Positions 8,732 through 17,468 of a stretch of DNA of 60,436 nt are shown here, in pieces. Source of the stretch: Clostridium sp. AM34-11AC (GTDB taxonomy: Bacteria > Bacillota > Clostridia > Lachnospirales > Lachnospiraceae); contig NZ_QWGL01000021.1 of assembly GCF_003435375.1 (NCBI RefSeq), forward strand, positions 1-60,436, given 5' to 3'. Under the pieces are notes generated by a model. That model saw only the letters and a list, made by a program, of their open reading frames with translations. It ran no database searches and was not told the DNA's origin. Both the position numbers and the translations under genes were made by a program. Numbering within the stretch: the first letter of the stretch is position 1; each line of letters opens with the position of its first letter.

Positions 8732-8781
8732 AAAAGACTGTCTGACCGATGAACCTGATTCATCAGCCGGGCAGTCTTTTT
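8732..8781. terminator. Bidirectional terminator between the zinc-ribbon gene and sigE
   Basis: AAAAGACTGTCTG pairs with CGGGCAGTCTTTTT around a loop that can pair further (GATGAACC and GATTCATC). A-run and T-run flank both sides, so it can serve both convergent genes. Confidence 0.8.
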
Positions 8782-8788
8782 AATTTTC

Positions 8789-9535
8789 TTATTCAAATTT
8801 CACGATTTCCTTCTTCAGCCTCATCATGATCTTCTTCTCCAACCTCGAAATATATGACTGGGAGATCCCCATGAGATCCGCCACCTCTTTCTGCGTCATC
8901 TCCGCCCCATCCCGGCGCTTCAGACCATAGCGCAGCTCCACGATTTTTCTCTCCCTCGGGCTTAAGCGGCTCACCGCATTCTTAAGAAGGTCTTTTTCCA
9001 CCTCATCCTCCATGTCTTTATAGATCACATCCTCCTCCGTCCCGAGAATATCCGACAGCAGAAGCTCATTCCCGTCCCAGTCCACGTTTAACGGCTCATC
9101 GATGGAAACCTCAAGCTTCATCTTGCTGGTCCTACGAAGATACATCAGGATCTCATTCTCAATGCATCTGGACGCATAGGTCGCCAGCTTGATATTTTTC
9201 GTCGGGTTAAAGGTGTTGATGGCCTTGATGAGTCCAATGGTCCCGATGGAGATCAGGTCCTCTACGCCAACGCTGGTATTGTCAAATTTCTTTGCTATGT
9301 AGACAACCAGGCGGAGATTGTGCTCGATCAGCTCTGCCTTTGCCTCTTTCTCCTCTTCGGTTCCAAACTTATTTAACGCCTCAGTCTCCTCCTTCAGTGA
9401 CAGCGGAGCCGGAAGAATATCCGCACCTCCAATATAATGGATCTCCCCCCGCTCCGGACGAATCATCGTGCGGAACCCCATCACTTTTTTGAGGCGGAAC
9501 CGGTTTGGCATAGAAATTCTCATAATCATACTCAT
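8789..9535 (-). CDS. sigE: RNA polymerase sporulation sigma factor SigE
   Basis: SigE controls early gene expression in the mother cell after asymmetric division. The product has 248 residues and is collinear with Bacillus subtilis SigE: a basic pro-sequence, then VYYIGG-like [11 protein letters not shown], region 2 with [18 protein letters not shown] and [16 protein letters not shown], and region 4 with the helix-turn-helix [14 protein letters not shown]. The pro-sequence should be removed by SpoIIGA, whose gene is immediately upstream. AAGGAG precedes two possible ATG codons, at 9535 and 9529. sigG, which often follows, is not present. Confidence 0.95.
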   Translation of the reverse strand: MSMIMRISMPNRFRLKKVMGFRTMIRPERGEIHYIGGADILPAPLSLKEETEALNKFGTEEEKEAKAELIEHNLRLVVYIAKKFDNTSVGVEDLISIGTIGLIKAINTFNPTKNIKLATYASRCIENEILMYLRRTSKMKLEVSIDEPLNVDWDGNELLLSDILGTEEDVIYKDMEDEVEKDLLKNAVSRLSPRERKIVELRYGLKRRDGAEMTQKEVADLMGISQSYISRLEKKIMMRLKKEIVKFE

Positions 9536-9604
9536 TCTCTCCTTTTTCTAACTGTTAGTCACCTTCACAGTTATTTTTTCACACATCGTCGTTCAGACTT
9601 CATG

Positions 9605-10513
9605 TCAATCCCCTATTGCCACAGGCACATTTTCCCCTGACACCAGACACTCCGGCAGTATCATCGTAAAATCCTTCCCGAAAAACAGAGGTTCCTTCGA
9701 AATCGCCACGATCGGACGCTCGATCCAGATACTCCCGCACTCTTCGGACATGACCTCCATCCGGTCAAAGAGAACTCCCGGCAGCATTCCATTTTCCGTT
9801 CCGACAGCCCGGTATGGGATCATAAGGACTCCCGCCTTCTCGCCTAAGAACTCTTTCGCATCCGCCGCCGCGATAATGCTCACCGGCTTTCCCGTCACAG
9901 GCTCCAAGAGCCGATTCCCTGAATCCGCCATCGCCGTGAACTCCTTCGACTTTTCATTTAAGAAAAGACGGACCTGATACCGTGTTTTCCCGATCATCGG
10001 CCGCCTCACAAGAGCTACCGCCAAGAAACGAACTCCCATACAGAAAAATCCCATAAACATCAGACTTTTCCAGCCTGTAAGAAAACACCGCTCCCGCAGA
10101 ATCGCCAGCCCACTCTGCAAAATCCCTGCGGATAAGACCAGGACTCCCAGTTCCTTCCCGCGCCACTTCAAAACTTTCATCCAGGAATCTCCTCTATCTG
10201 CAGAAGCATTCCTTTTCTCCTGGCGCATGGTCTGTTTTCCCGGAAAAGCGATCCAGATCATCAAAAATCCTGTCACCAGCAGTTTCCAAACTTCCCATAT
10301 CCCAGCGAATACCGGCTGTCCGCCTGCAGGACATCTTCCCATAAGTTCCAGATAAACGCTTCCAGTACTGCAGAGTCCCCCGGCGATCCCGGCGCCCAGA
10401 AGTCTCAAGGCCTCTGCCCGCCTTCTCATAAGCACCGCCGCCAGCCATAAGATCAAAACATCCCGGTACACCTCCTCCAGAAAAAAGAGATCGGCGTACC
10501 AATCATACTCCAC
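9605..10513 (-). CDS. spoIIGA: SpoIIGA, pro-sigma-E processing protease
   Basis: SpoIIGA is the membrane-bound aspartic protease that activates pro-SigE on signalling from the forespore. The N-terminal half has several membrane helices. The C-terminal half carries the protease signature ADSGN (TAMADSGNRLLEP). The start is placed at a GTG (10513) seven bases after GGAGG, giving 303 residues beginning VEYDWYADLFFLEEVYRDVL. The longer frame to 10591 would run through the promoter. The gene is 69 bases upstream of sigE, the order conserved in spore formers. Confidence 0.93.
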   Translation of the reverse strand: MEYDWYADLFFLEEVYRDVLILWLAAVLMRRRAEALRLLGAGIAGGLCSTGSVYLELMGRCPAGGQPVFAGIWEVWKLLVTGFLMIWIAFPGKQTMRQEKRNASADRGDSWMKVLKWRGKELGVLVLSAGILQSGLAILRERCFLTGWKSLMFMGFFCMGVRFLAVALVRRPMIGKTRYQVRLFLNEKSKEFTAMADSGNRLLEPVTGKPVSIIAAADAKEFLGEKAGVLMIPYRAVGTENGMLPGVLFDRMEVMSEECGSIWIERPIVAISKEPLFFGKDFTMILPECLVSGENVPVAIGD

Positions 10514-10558
10514 CGGACTTCCTCCTTTCCCTGGCATCCCTTTCTGATGTTTTCCCAT

Positions 10559-10591
10559 AGTATACCTGTCTTTCTCTCCAGAATTTGTCAA
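10559..10591 (-). promoter_or_regulatory. Candidate stretched-spacer spoIIGA promoter with Spo0A-like box
   Basis: A -35 TTGACA (10586-10591) and a -10 TATACT (10559-10564) are separated by 21 bases instead of 17. The B. subtilis spoIIG promoter is known for a 22-bp spacer that needs Spo0A. The -35 region reads TGTCAAA on the plus strand, one base from the 0A box TGTCGAA. Spo0A control is therefore likely but inferred. Confidence 0.6.
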
Positions 10592-10707
10592 AGCAGGGAC
10601 GAGAAATTTGAAAACCCATCGGGTCGTTTTAACAGAATCTCTCCTGTTTTTTCATGAAGATCAGAGATTTCCGCAGACATTTGCGGAATACACGAAAAAA
10701 GAAGAAC

Positions 10708-10846
10708 AAAAAGAGAGCAGATCTGGACAATTTTTGTCGCGATCTGCGGTGAAATTTCAGAAATATTTCGCGCGAGTGCGCATCATTGGCACGTTAGTGC
10801 CTTTTGTGTAATAGGGAATTCCTCGGAATTTCCTATTACACAAAAA
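10708..10846 (-). repeat. Repeat family A, copy 1 (structured intergenic element)
   Basis: The copy shares about 80 bases (10767-10846) with 38327-38412 and 41876-41957. It contains a near-perfect palindrome (10802-10845, TTTTGTGTAATAGG with CCTATTACACAAAA) and the hairpin GGCAC-GTTA-GTGCC (10788-10801). The distal half of the family is replaced by a different hairpin: on the minus strand GCAGATC pairs with GATCTGC and GACAA with TTGTC, followed by TCTCTTTTT (10708-10747). It lies between the ftsZ terminator and the spoIIGA promoter. Confidence 0.75.
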
Positions 10847-10876
10847 GACCTGGAAAAGATTTCTCTCTTCCAGGTC
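10842..10876 (-). terminator. ftsZ terminator
   Basis: On the minus strand GACCTGGAA (read from 10876) pairs with TTCCAGGTC and is followed by TTTTT. That T-run is also the first part of repeat A copy 1. Confidence 0.85.
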
Positions 10877-10927
10877 TCAATATGTTCATAAATTAAATTC
10901 CAATACGGCTTGTCCGTCCTCAGAATC

Positions 10928-12124
10928 TTATCTGCGGTTCTTTAAGAAATCCGGGATATTGATCTGGGTCTCGCCGCGCTGTGCCGGACGGTAAACCGGG
11001 GCATTTCCAGTCGGGATGTTGTACTTCGGTGCGGAAGTCTCTGTTGTAGCTGCTGCCTCAGACGGAGTCTTTACGGACGGAGCAGTTCTCTGAACCGGGG
11101 CCTGCTGAGCCGGTACCTTTGTCTTGTAGTTTGTGAAATCCTTCATTGCGCGCTCAACCGGTGTGTTTGCACCGTGTGCGTCAAGGCCTGTAGCGATAAC
11201 TGTGATCGTTACCTCGTCCTCCGCATTCTCATCGTACATAGCGCCGAAGATGATGTTAGCGTCATCGCCTGCAAGCTCCTGAACATAGCCAGCAGCCTCG
11301 TTTGCCTCGATCAGGCTGATGTCGCCGGAAATGTTGATGATAACGTGGGAAGCACCCTCGATGGTTGTCTCAAGAAGCGGGCTGGATACAGCCTGCTTAA
11401 CAGCCTCAAGTGCCTTCTCGTCGCCCTTCGCCTTACCAATACCGATATGAGCGATGCCCTTATCTGTCATAACAGTCTGAACATCAGCGAAGTCAAGGTT
11501 GATAAGACCCGGAACATTGATCAGGTCTGTGATTCCCTGTACTGCCTGAAGAAGAACCTCATCGGCTTTCTTTAATGCATCCGGCATGGTTGTCCGTCTG
11601 TCAACGATCTCAAGGAGACGGTCGTTTGGGATCACGATCAGAGTATCCACTGCGTTCTTTAAGTTCTCGATTCCCTTTAACGCGTTGTTCATTCTCTGTC
11701 TGGCTTCGAAGCGGAACGGCTTTGTTACAACGCCGACTGTAAGAATTCCCATGTCTTTTGCGATCTGAGCGATCACCGGAGCTGCACCGGTACCGGTTCC
11801 GCCTCCCATACCACAGGTAACGAATACCATATCTGCGCCCTTAAGTGCCTGGGAGATCTCCTCCTGGCTCTCCTCAGCTGCCTTCTCGCCGATCTCCGGC
11901 TTTGCGCCTGCGCCGAGTCCCTTTGTGAGCTTCTCACCGATCTGCATGGCAGTCGGAGCTTTACAGAACTGAAGCGCCTGTTTATCTGTGTTGATACCGA
12001 TAAACTCAACGCCCATAATATTTTCTTCTACCATGCGGTTTACCGCGTTATTTCCGGCACCGCCGACACCGATCACAAGAATTCTTGCGGCATTCTCTGC
12101 CTCGTTTATCTTAATCTCTAACAA
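10928..12124 (-). CDS. ftsZ: Cell division GTPase FtsZ
   Basis: FtsZ is the tubulin-like protein that forms the division ring. The 398-residue product has [15 protein letters not shown] at the nucleotide site, the tubulin signature [15 protein letters not shown], and the T7 loop region ([11 protein letters not shown]). After a variable linker rich in Pro, Ala and Thr comes the C-terminal partner-binding peptide IPDFLKNRR. It has its own promoter and terminator, and ftsQ lies upstream. A spoIIGA-sigE unit follows, as in Bacillus. Confidence 0.98.
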   Translation of the reverse strand: MLEIKINEAENAARILVIGVGGAGNNAVNRMVEENIMGVEFIGINTDKQALQFCKAPTAMQIGEKLTKGLGAGAKPEIGEKAAEESQEEISQALKGADMVFVTCGMGGGTGTGAAPVIAQIAKDMGILTVGVVTKPFRFEARQRMNNALKGIENLKNAVDTLIVIPNDRLLEIVDRRTTMPDALKKADEVLLQAVQGITDLINVPGLINLDFADVQTVMTDKGIAHIGIGKAKGDEKALEAVKQAVSSPLLETTIEGASHVIINISGDISLIEANEAAGYVQELAGDDANIIFGAMYDENAEDEVTITVIATGLDAHGANTPVERAMKDFTNYKTKVPAQQAPVQRTAPSVKTPSEAAATTETSAPKYNIPTGNAPVYRPAQRGETQINIPDFLKNRR

Positions 12125-12206
12125 GAATGTCTCCTCCTTTAATATCTATCAATCTATTACATCTGTATTAGCATGGTCATAAAAATCCCAAGTTAATCTA
12201 ACATAT

Positions 12207-12235
12207 ATCATATTTGATTTTTTGAAAAATATCAA
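12207..12235 (-). promoter_or_regulatory. ftsZ promoter
   Basis: TTGATA (12230-12235) and TATGAT (12207-12212) are separated by exactly 17 bases in an AT-rich stretch. Transcription would start near 12200, about 75 bases before the ftsZ start. Confidence 0.7.
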
Positions 12236-12342
12236 CCTTAAATTTATGGTTTTTTTGAAAAAAACACTGATTTTCCGCTGTCCCCGGCCTAAGCTTTCTT
12301 ACGGTCAGCGCAGCAAGTGCGCAGACCTGATGAATCGTTACT

Positions 12343-13158
12343 CTAATTCTTCTTCACAAAACGGTACGTCGGGCTGGAATTCGTCTCGTCATAGGTATCC
12401 AGATACAGCGTACCCGAAAGTCCTGTGAGCTCCGTCATGATATCGTGAAGCTCCGCGATCTTTCCGTCAAGGCTATCCGAATTTCCAAGCTCCACCGTGA
12501 TGTCCCCCATCACAAGCTCCGCCTCATTGTAGCTGTTATAGTTGATCTTGTCCACCTGGATATCGCTGACATTCAGCACCTGGGTCAGGTTTAAGATCTC
12601 GCCGAAAATATCCTGATCCGCCACCGGAAGCGGCTGGTGCAGGACGATATGTCCGAACTCGAGACCAGTGATCACCGGAACGCCCGGAAGCTGCTCGGAA
12701 GAGCTCTCCACAATGATTCCATCCTTATCGAAGTACATGTAGCTGCTCATGTAGGAGACGCAGCCCACAACGCTCTTCTCAAACACAACGACCTCCACCT
12801 TTGTGGGGCTCTTGAAATTGATCTTATATTCCTCGATAAACGGAATGGACTTGTGCTCCTTAAACCGGTTCTGATAATAGCAGAACGCGGAATTTCTGGA
12901 CCACTTGCCGTCAAATAAGAGCGACTCGATCTGTTCCTTCGTATACTGCTTATTTCCGCTCACTTCCACATCCTTGATCCGTATCGAAAAGACAAGAACG
13001 AGAAGAATGACGAGAATCGCCAGGAACACTCCAATGATGATCCCCGTCTTTCTTCCTCCTCTCCTGTTGTACATTCCAAATCCGTTGCTGCTTCTTCTCC
13101 CGAAATGGAAATTGAAGCCGCGTCTTCCAAATCCAAGACCTCTTCTTCTAAATAACAT
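12343..13158 (-). CDS. ftsQ: FtsQ/DivIB-type cell division protein
   Basis: FtsQ (DivIB) links cytoplasmic and periplasmic division proteins. The chosen ATG at 13158 has GGTGA seven bases upstream. A basic Arg/Gly-rich cytoplasmic tail (residues 1-38) is followed by one membrane helix (GIIIGVFLAILVILLVLVFS). A POTRA module comes next (IKDVEVSGNKQYTKEQIESL), then the beta domain with FDKDGIIVESSSEQLPGVPV. The 271-residue length is normal. It sits between murA and ftsZ, its usual neighbourhood. Confidence 0.88.
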   Translation of the reverse strand: MLFRRRGLGFGRRGFNFHFGRRSSNGFGMYNRRGGRKTGIIIGVFLAILVILLVLVFSIRIKDVEVSGNKQYTKEQIESLLFDGKWSRNSAFCYYQNRFKEHKSIPFIEEYKINFKSPTKVEVVVFEKSVVGCVSYMSSYMYFDKDGIIVESSSEQLPGVPVITGLEFGHIVLHQPLPVADQDIFGEILNLTQVLNVSDIQVDKINYNSYNEAELVMGDITVELGNSDSLDGKIAELHDIMTELTGLSGTLYLDTYDETNSSPTYRFVKKN

Positions 13159-13277
13159 TTTCTCTTCACCTGTTATCTGATCACTTGTTCTCACGTAACA
13201 TCATTGGGACCCGCGCACCTGACACACTGATCACCGGAAGACTCTGGTCTGGAGCAAAAAATCCATTGCCACGATCA

Positions 13278-14546
13278 TCACAGCTCATCTTCCTCTATGT
13301 CTGCCCCAAGCTTTCTCAAATCTCTTCCGATATCCTCGTACCCGCGCTTTAAATGTCCACTGTCCGAGATCACACTGAGTCCGTCCGCCGCCAGGGCCGC
13401 CACTAGAAGCGCCGCCCCGCCGCGAAGATCCGGCGTCTCCGCAATTCCCGGAACAAGAGGATATCTTCCTCTTATTATGGCTGTATCTTTATGGAGCGAT
13501 ACGTCGGCCCCAAAGGCTGCAAGCCGCATCGCCGCCTCAAACCGTGCCTCATACACGGTCTCTTTAAACCGGCTCTCCCCGCTTCCCGCTGCCTCCACGG
13601 CGAGAAAGACAGACTGAAGATCCGTCGGAAATCCCGGGTATGGCCCGGTGTCGATCTCGACCCCGGCCGGACGCCGTTCCATCACCATACCGATCCTGGC
13701 TTTCGGTCCGGTCGCCCCGGATATCCGGATCCCGGCTCCCATTTTTCGGAGTGCCTTTAACGGTTCTACCAGAACCACCGGATCCACACCGGTGATCTCG
13801 ATCTCCCCGCCGGCTGCCGCTGCCGCCGCCAGGTATGTCCCCGCACAGATTCTGTCTCCTGCCGTCACATGATCCGTCGGAAAGAGCTTTTCCACCCCGT
13901 CCACCGTGATAGTCCCGGTGCGCTCCCCGGATATCTTTGCTCCCATAGAACGCAGGAAGCTGCAGAGTTCCACGATCTCCGGCTCCCTGGCACAGTTTAG
14001 GAGCTTTGTCGTGCCGGATGCCAGAGCGGCAGCCATCAACGCGTTCTCCGTCGCCCCGACACTGGGATATGGAAAACGGAATGTTGTTCCACAAAGCTTT
14101 TTCGCTTTTGCAATCAGCATTCCGCCATCATCAAGTATCTCTGCTCCCATTGCCCGGAGCACATCCAGGTGAAAATCGATCGGACGTTTTCCGATCACAC
14201 AGCCGCCCGGATACCAGGTCGTCACCTCCCCGGCCCTGGATAACAGCGGTCCCAAAAGCAGGCTGGAAGACCGCATCTTCCCCACCGTCTTCTCGGAGAT
14301 CACCGTTCCAGAAAGCCCGGAGGCATCGATCTCCAGGACATCGTCCTGAAACATCACCTGACACCCAAGGTCCCTTAAGATCTCCGCCATGAGGAACACG
14401 TCCGAAATTCTCGGAACATTCCGTATCTCGGTTCTTCCCTCTGTCAAAAGACTCACCGCCATCATGGGCAGCACCGCGTTTTTTGCACCCTGGACTTTTA
14501 TTTTTCCATGCAGAGGCTTAAGCCCCTGAACTTTAAACACCTGCAA
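13278..14546 (-). CDS. murA: UDP-N-acetylglucosamine 1-carboxyvinyltransferase (MurA)
   Basis: MurA adds enolpyruvate to UDP-GlcNAc, the first committed step of peptidoglycan synthesis. The N-terminus has GAKNAVLPMMA. The catalytic loop WYPGGCVIGKRPIDFHL keeps the cysteine that fosfomycin attacks. LKRGYEDIGRDLRKLGA near the C-terminus is also typical. The start is set at a TTG (14546) seven bases after GGGGG, giving 422 residues. An upstream TTG at 14597 lacks a ribosome site. The gene occupies the place between ftsW and ftsQ where murG is often found. Confidence 0.95.
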   Translation of the reverse strand: MQVFKVQGLKPLHGKIKVQGAKNAVLPMMAVSLLTEGRTEIRNVPRISDVFLMAEILRDLGCQVMFQDDVLEIDASGLSGTVISEKTVGKMRSSSLLLGPLLSRAGEVTTWYPGGCVIGKRPIDFHLDVLRAMGAEILDDGGMLIAKAKKLCGTTFRFPYPSVGATENALMAAALASGTTKLLNCAREPEIVELCSFLRSMGAKISGERTGTITVDGVEKLFPTDHVTAGDRICAGTYLAAAAAAGGEIEITGVDPVVLVEPLKALRKMGAGIRISGATGPKARIGMVMERRPAGVEIDTGPYPGFPTDLQSVFLAVEAAGSGESRFKETVYEARFEAAMRLAAFGADVSLHKDTAIIRGRYPLVPGIAETPDLRGGAALLVAALAADGLSVISDSGHLKRGYEDIGRDLRKLGADIEEDEL

Positions 14547-14602
14547 ACCGATTCCCCCGCATATGCCGCTATAAAACAGTATATGCAAGAGTATCAATTA
14601 TG

Positions 14603-16030
14603 TTACTGCTGTTCCAGCCTGATCTGGTTGGACACACTTAGTACCATTCCCATCTCAATCATCAAAAACAGCACCGACGTACCCCCGTAACTGATAAACG
14701 GAAGCGTGATTCCCGTGTTAGGAATCACATTCGTAACAACGGCAATGTTCAAGACGACCTGGATCGCGATATGTGCCAGAACACCTGTCACCAGCATTGC
14801 ACCAAATAGATCCGGCGCATTTCCGGCGATGACTAAAAATCTGTACAGCATGAACAGGAACATGAATATCACGGCTACCGCGCCGAAAAGTCCCAGCTCC
14901 TCGCAGATCACCGCGAAGATCATATCGTTCTGCGGCTCCGGAAGGAAGCTTAACTTCTGGATACTCTGTCCCAGTCCCTTTCCGAGAAGGCCGCCGGAAC
15001 CGATGGCGTACAGTCCCTGAAGGACCTGATATCCACCGGACTTCGGATACGCCTCCGGGTTTTTCCACACCAGGATTCGGCTCAGCTGGTAGGAATGGAG
15101 GATTCCCGCCTTCTCGAGGGCGATGGCCACAGGCGGCGCGAAGACGATGACAGTGATTCCAAGCGCCACCGTCGCAATAAATGGCCATTTTCTCTTGCAC
15201 GCGATAAACATCATGACGAAAGCGATTCCGCAGATGATGATACCGGAGCTTAAGTTGTTCATGGTGACGAGAAGTGCCAGAGGTCCGATGAGGACCGCGA
15301 TCATTCCCCACACCCGCCATTCATTGATCTGCTTTCCAAGTCTCGTGATGAGCACGGCCAGAAGCAGGATCACCACGATCTTTACAAGCTCTGCAGGCTG
15401 AAAACGCAGGGATCTTGTTCCCAGCCATCTTTTCTTGCCGTTAACCGCGATTCCCAGTGGTGTAAATGTTACAAGGATCTCGCAGATATAGGATACCACT
15501 ACTGCCGGAACAGTAAACTTCGCCAAGAAGTGATAGTCGATCTTTGAAATGATCAGCATCAGGATGAATCCAGCCACGGCGATCTGTCCCTGACGCACCA
15601 TGTAGTAGTTGGACGGCTGCCTGCTCACCTGGGCATTGTAGGCGCTGGAACTGTAGATCATGATCAGTCCGAATACCGTAAGGAAGATAATGACCACTAA
15701 GAGGTCATAGTCGTAAAAACGGCGTGCTTTCTTTTTCCGTTTTCCCTCTTCCTGTACAGGAGCCCCGTACATCTGCTGCTGCCGCAGCATTTCCTGTCTC
15801 TGCTGCATCTCACGGCGCTGCTGCATCAGAAGCTGCTCTCTTCGCTGTCCCTCCTGCTGGCGTTTCGCCCGCTCTCTTTCAATCTGCTGACGCTCCAACT
15901 GTTCTCCGGACATCTGCTGTCTCTGCATCTGCTGTCTCTGCATCTGCTGTCTCTGCATCTGCTGACGATGTACCTGATGTCTCTGCGCCTGTGCCCTGCC
16001 GCCGGCTTTTCGAACTTTCTTTCGAGCCAC
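14603..16030 (-). CDS. ftsW: FtsW/RodA/SpoVE-family lipid II polymerase with Gln-rich N-terminal extension
   Basis: SEDS proteins polymerise lipid II together with a class B PBP. The C-terminal 370 residues hold the ten-helix fold, with IMIYSSSAYNA after helix 1, LRFQPAELVKI, the loop PEPQNDMIFAVICEELG, and NIAVVTNVIPNTGITLPFIS. Residues 1-105 are an unusual cytoplasmic extension of Arg, Gln and Met, including a pentapeptide tandem repeat (QRQQM). FtsW and the sporulation paralogue SpoVE cannot be told apart here. The position after murD favours FtsW. Confidence 0.93.
   Translation of the reverse strand: MARKKVRKAGGRAQAQRHQVHRQQMQRQQMQRQQMQRQQMSGEQLERQQIERERAKRQQEGQRREQLLMQQRREMQQRQEMLRQQQMYGAPVQEEGKRKKKARRFYDYDLLVVIIFLTVFGLIMIYSSSAYNAQVSRQPSNYYMVRQGQIAVAGFILMLIISKIDYHFLAKFTVPAVVVSYICEILVTFTPLGIAVNGKKRWLGTRSLRFQPAELVKIVVILLLAVLITRLGKQINEWRVWGMIAVLIGPLALLVTMNNLSSGIIICGIAFVMMFIACKRKWPFIATVALGITVIVFAPPVAIALEKAGILHSYQLSRILVWKNPEAYPKSGGYQVLQGLYAIGSGGLLGKGLGQSIQKLSFLPEPQNDMIFAVICEELGLFGAVAVIFMFLFMLYRFLVIAGNAPDLFGAMLVTGVLAHIAIQVVLNIAVVTNVIPNTGITLPFISYGGTSVLFLMIEMGMVLSVSNQIRLEQQ
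15911..15985 (-). repeat. 15-bp coding tandem repeat in ftsW
   Basis: Three perfect units of CATCTGCTGTCTCTG (15911-15955) are followed by two degenerate units to 15985. Each unit encodes five residues (MQRQQ register), so unit gain or loss would keep the frame. Confidence 0.9.
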
Positions 16031-16042
16031 GCTAAGCCTCCA

Positions 16043-17389
16043 TTACAGCGCGTTGACGCATTCCTTAAAGATCCGTCCGCGCTCCTCAAAGTTCTTGAAC
16101 ATTCCCCAGCTTGCGCATGCCGGAGAGAGCAGCACATAATCGCCTGCATTCGCGTAAGAAGCGCATACCTGAACGGCCTCCTGCATGTCTTCCGCGTACA
16201 TGATATCCGTGATACCATGTTTCTTTGCGCACTCAGCGATCTTGTCTCTTGTCTGGCCAATGAGGACGAGATAGCGGACTTTTCCGTCAAAGTTCTCGAT
16301 CCACTCGTCATACTCGGAATGCTTGTCATATCCGCCTGCGATTAAAAGTGTCGGTCCCGGCATCGCCTTGATGGCCTGGATCGCCGCATCCGGGTTTGTT
16401 CCCTTGGAGTCATTATAATAAGTAACGCCGAAACGCTCTCTTACATACTCGATCCTGTGCTCGACTGCCTTAAATTCCTTGCACGCCTCGCGGATCATAT
16501 CCATCGGGACGCCTAAATGGATCGCGATGGCAACGGCTGTCATCACGTTCTCGTGGTTATGTCTTCCGATGATGTTTAACTCGTTGACATCGAGGACCTT
16601 CTCGTTCTTTCCATCATGGCGGTAAACGATGAAATCTCCGTCCATGAAGATGCCCTCGTCGAGCTTCTCCTTGCTGCTGAAGTAGAGGACCTTGCACTTT
16701 AAGGTCTTTCCGAATTCTCTGAGGACCGGATCCTCGTAGTTTAATACGCAGGTATCTTCCTCTGTCTGGTTTCTTGTGATCCCCTCTTTGACCTGGATAT
16801 AGCACTCCATGGTCTTATGGCGGTCCAGATGGTCCGGAGTGATGTTTGTGATCGCGGACACATTCGGATGGAAATCCATGATGGTCTCAAGCTGGAAGCT
16901 GGAAACCTCCGCGACGGTAACGGACTCGTCTGTGGTTTCAAGAGCGTGAGCGGTGTACGGATCACCGATGTTTCCTACTACGAATACGCTCTTATAGAAC
17001 TTTCTCATGATCTCGCCTGTGAGGGCTGTCGTTGTTGTCTTTCCGTTTGTACCTGTGATAGCCGCAAGTTTTCCCTTTGAGCAGTGGTAAGCAAGCTCGA
17101 TTTCACTCCAGATCGGGATCTTCGCCTCGTCGATCACCGCAACGAACGGTGACTCAAGCGGAATACCAGGGCTGATGACGCATAACTCCACACCCATAAG
17201 GTCTGTCTTCTTCAGTTCACCGAGAACGATCGTCACCTTCGCGCCCTCATCAAATTTTGCTTTCAGCTTCTCTTCGGAAAGCTTCTCATTTCCATCATAA
17301 AGAACCACTTCGCCGCCCTGGGCAAGCAGAAGCTTTGCGGCAGAAATACCGCTGATTCCCGTTCCTGCAACTAATACTTTCTGTGACAT
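16043..17389 (-). CDS. murD: UDP-N-acetylmuramoylalanine-D-glutamate ligase (MurD)
   Basis: MurD adds D-glutamate to UDP-MurNAc-L-Ala in the cytoplasm. The product has 448 residues and three domains: an N-terminal Rossmann-like domain (VAGTGISGISAAKLLLAQG), a central ATPase with P-loop TGTNGKTTTTAL, HPNVSAITNITPDHLDRH and YNDSKGTNPDA, and a C-terminal domain with LIAGGYDKHSEYDEW and LLSPACASWGMFKNFEERG. It lies 13 bases before ftsW and 79 bases after mraY, in a single unit. Confidence 0.97.
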   Translation of the reverse strand: MSQKVLVAGTGISGISAAKLLLAQGGEVVLYDGNEKLSEEKLKAKFDEGAKVTIVLGELKKTDLMGVELCVISPGIPLESPFVAVIDEAKIPIWSEIELAYHCSKGKLAAITGTNGKTTTTALTGEIMRKFYKSVFVVGNIGDPYTAHALETTDESVTVAEVSSFQLETIMDFHPNVSAITNITPDHLDRHKTMECYIQVKEGITRNQTEEDTCVLNYEDPVLREFGKTLKCKVLYFSSKEKLDEGIFMDGDFIVYRHDGKNEKVLDVNELNIIGRHNHENVMTAVAIAIHLGVPMDMIREACKEFKAVEHRIEYVRERFGVTYYNDSKGTNPDAAIQAIKAMPGPTLLIAGGYDKHSEYDEWIENFDGKVRYLVLIGQTRDKIAECAKKHGITDIMYAEDMQEAVQVCASYANAGDYVLLSPACASWGMFKNFEERGRIFKECVNAL

Positions 17390-17468
17390 GGTTTCTCCTC
17401 CTATATACTCGTAATGAATGACCGCTCAGCCTGCTATTTTCCTGCGCATGTCTGAACATTTACCCTAA

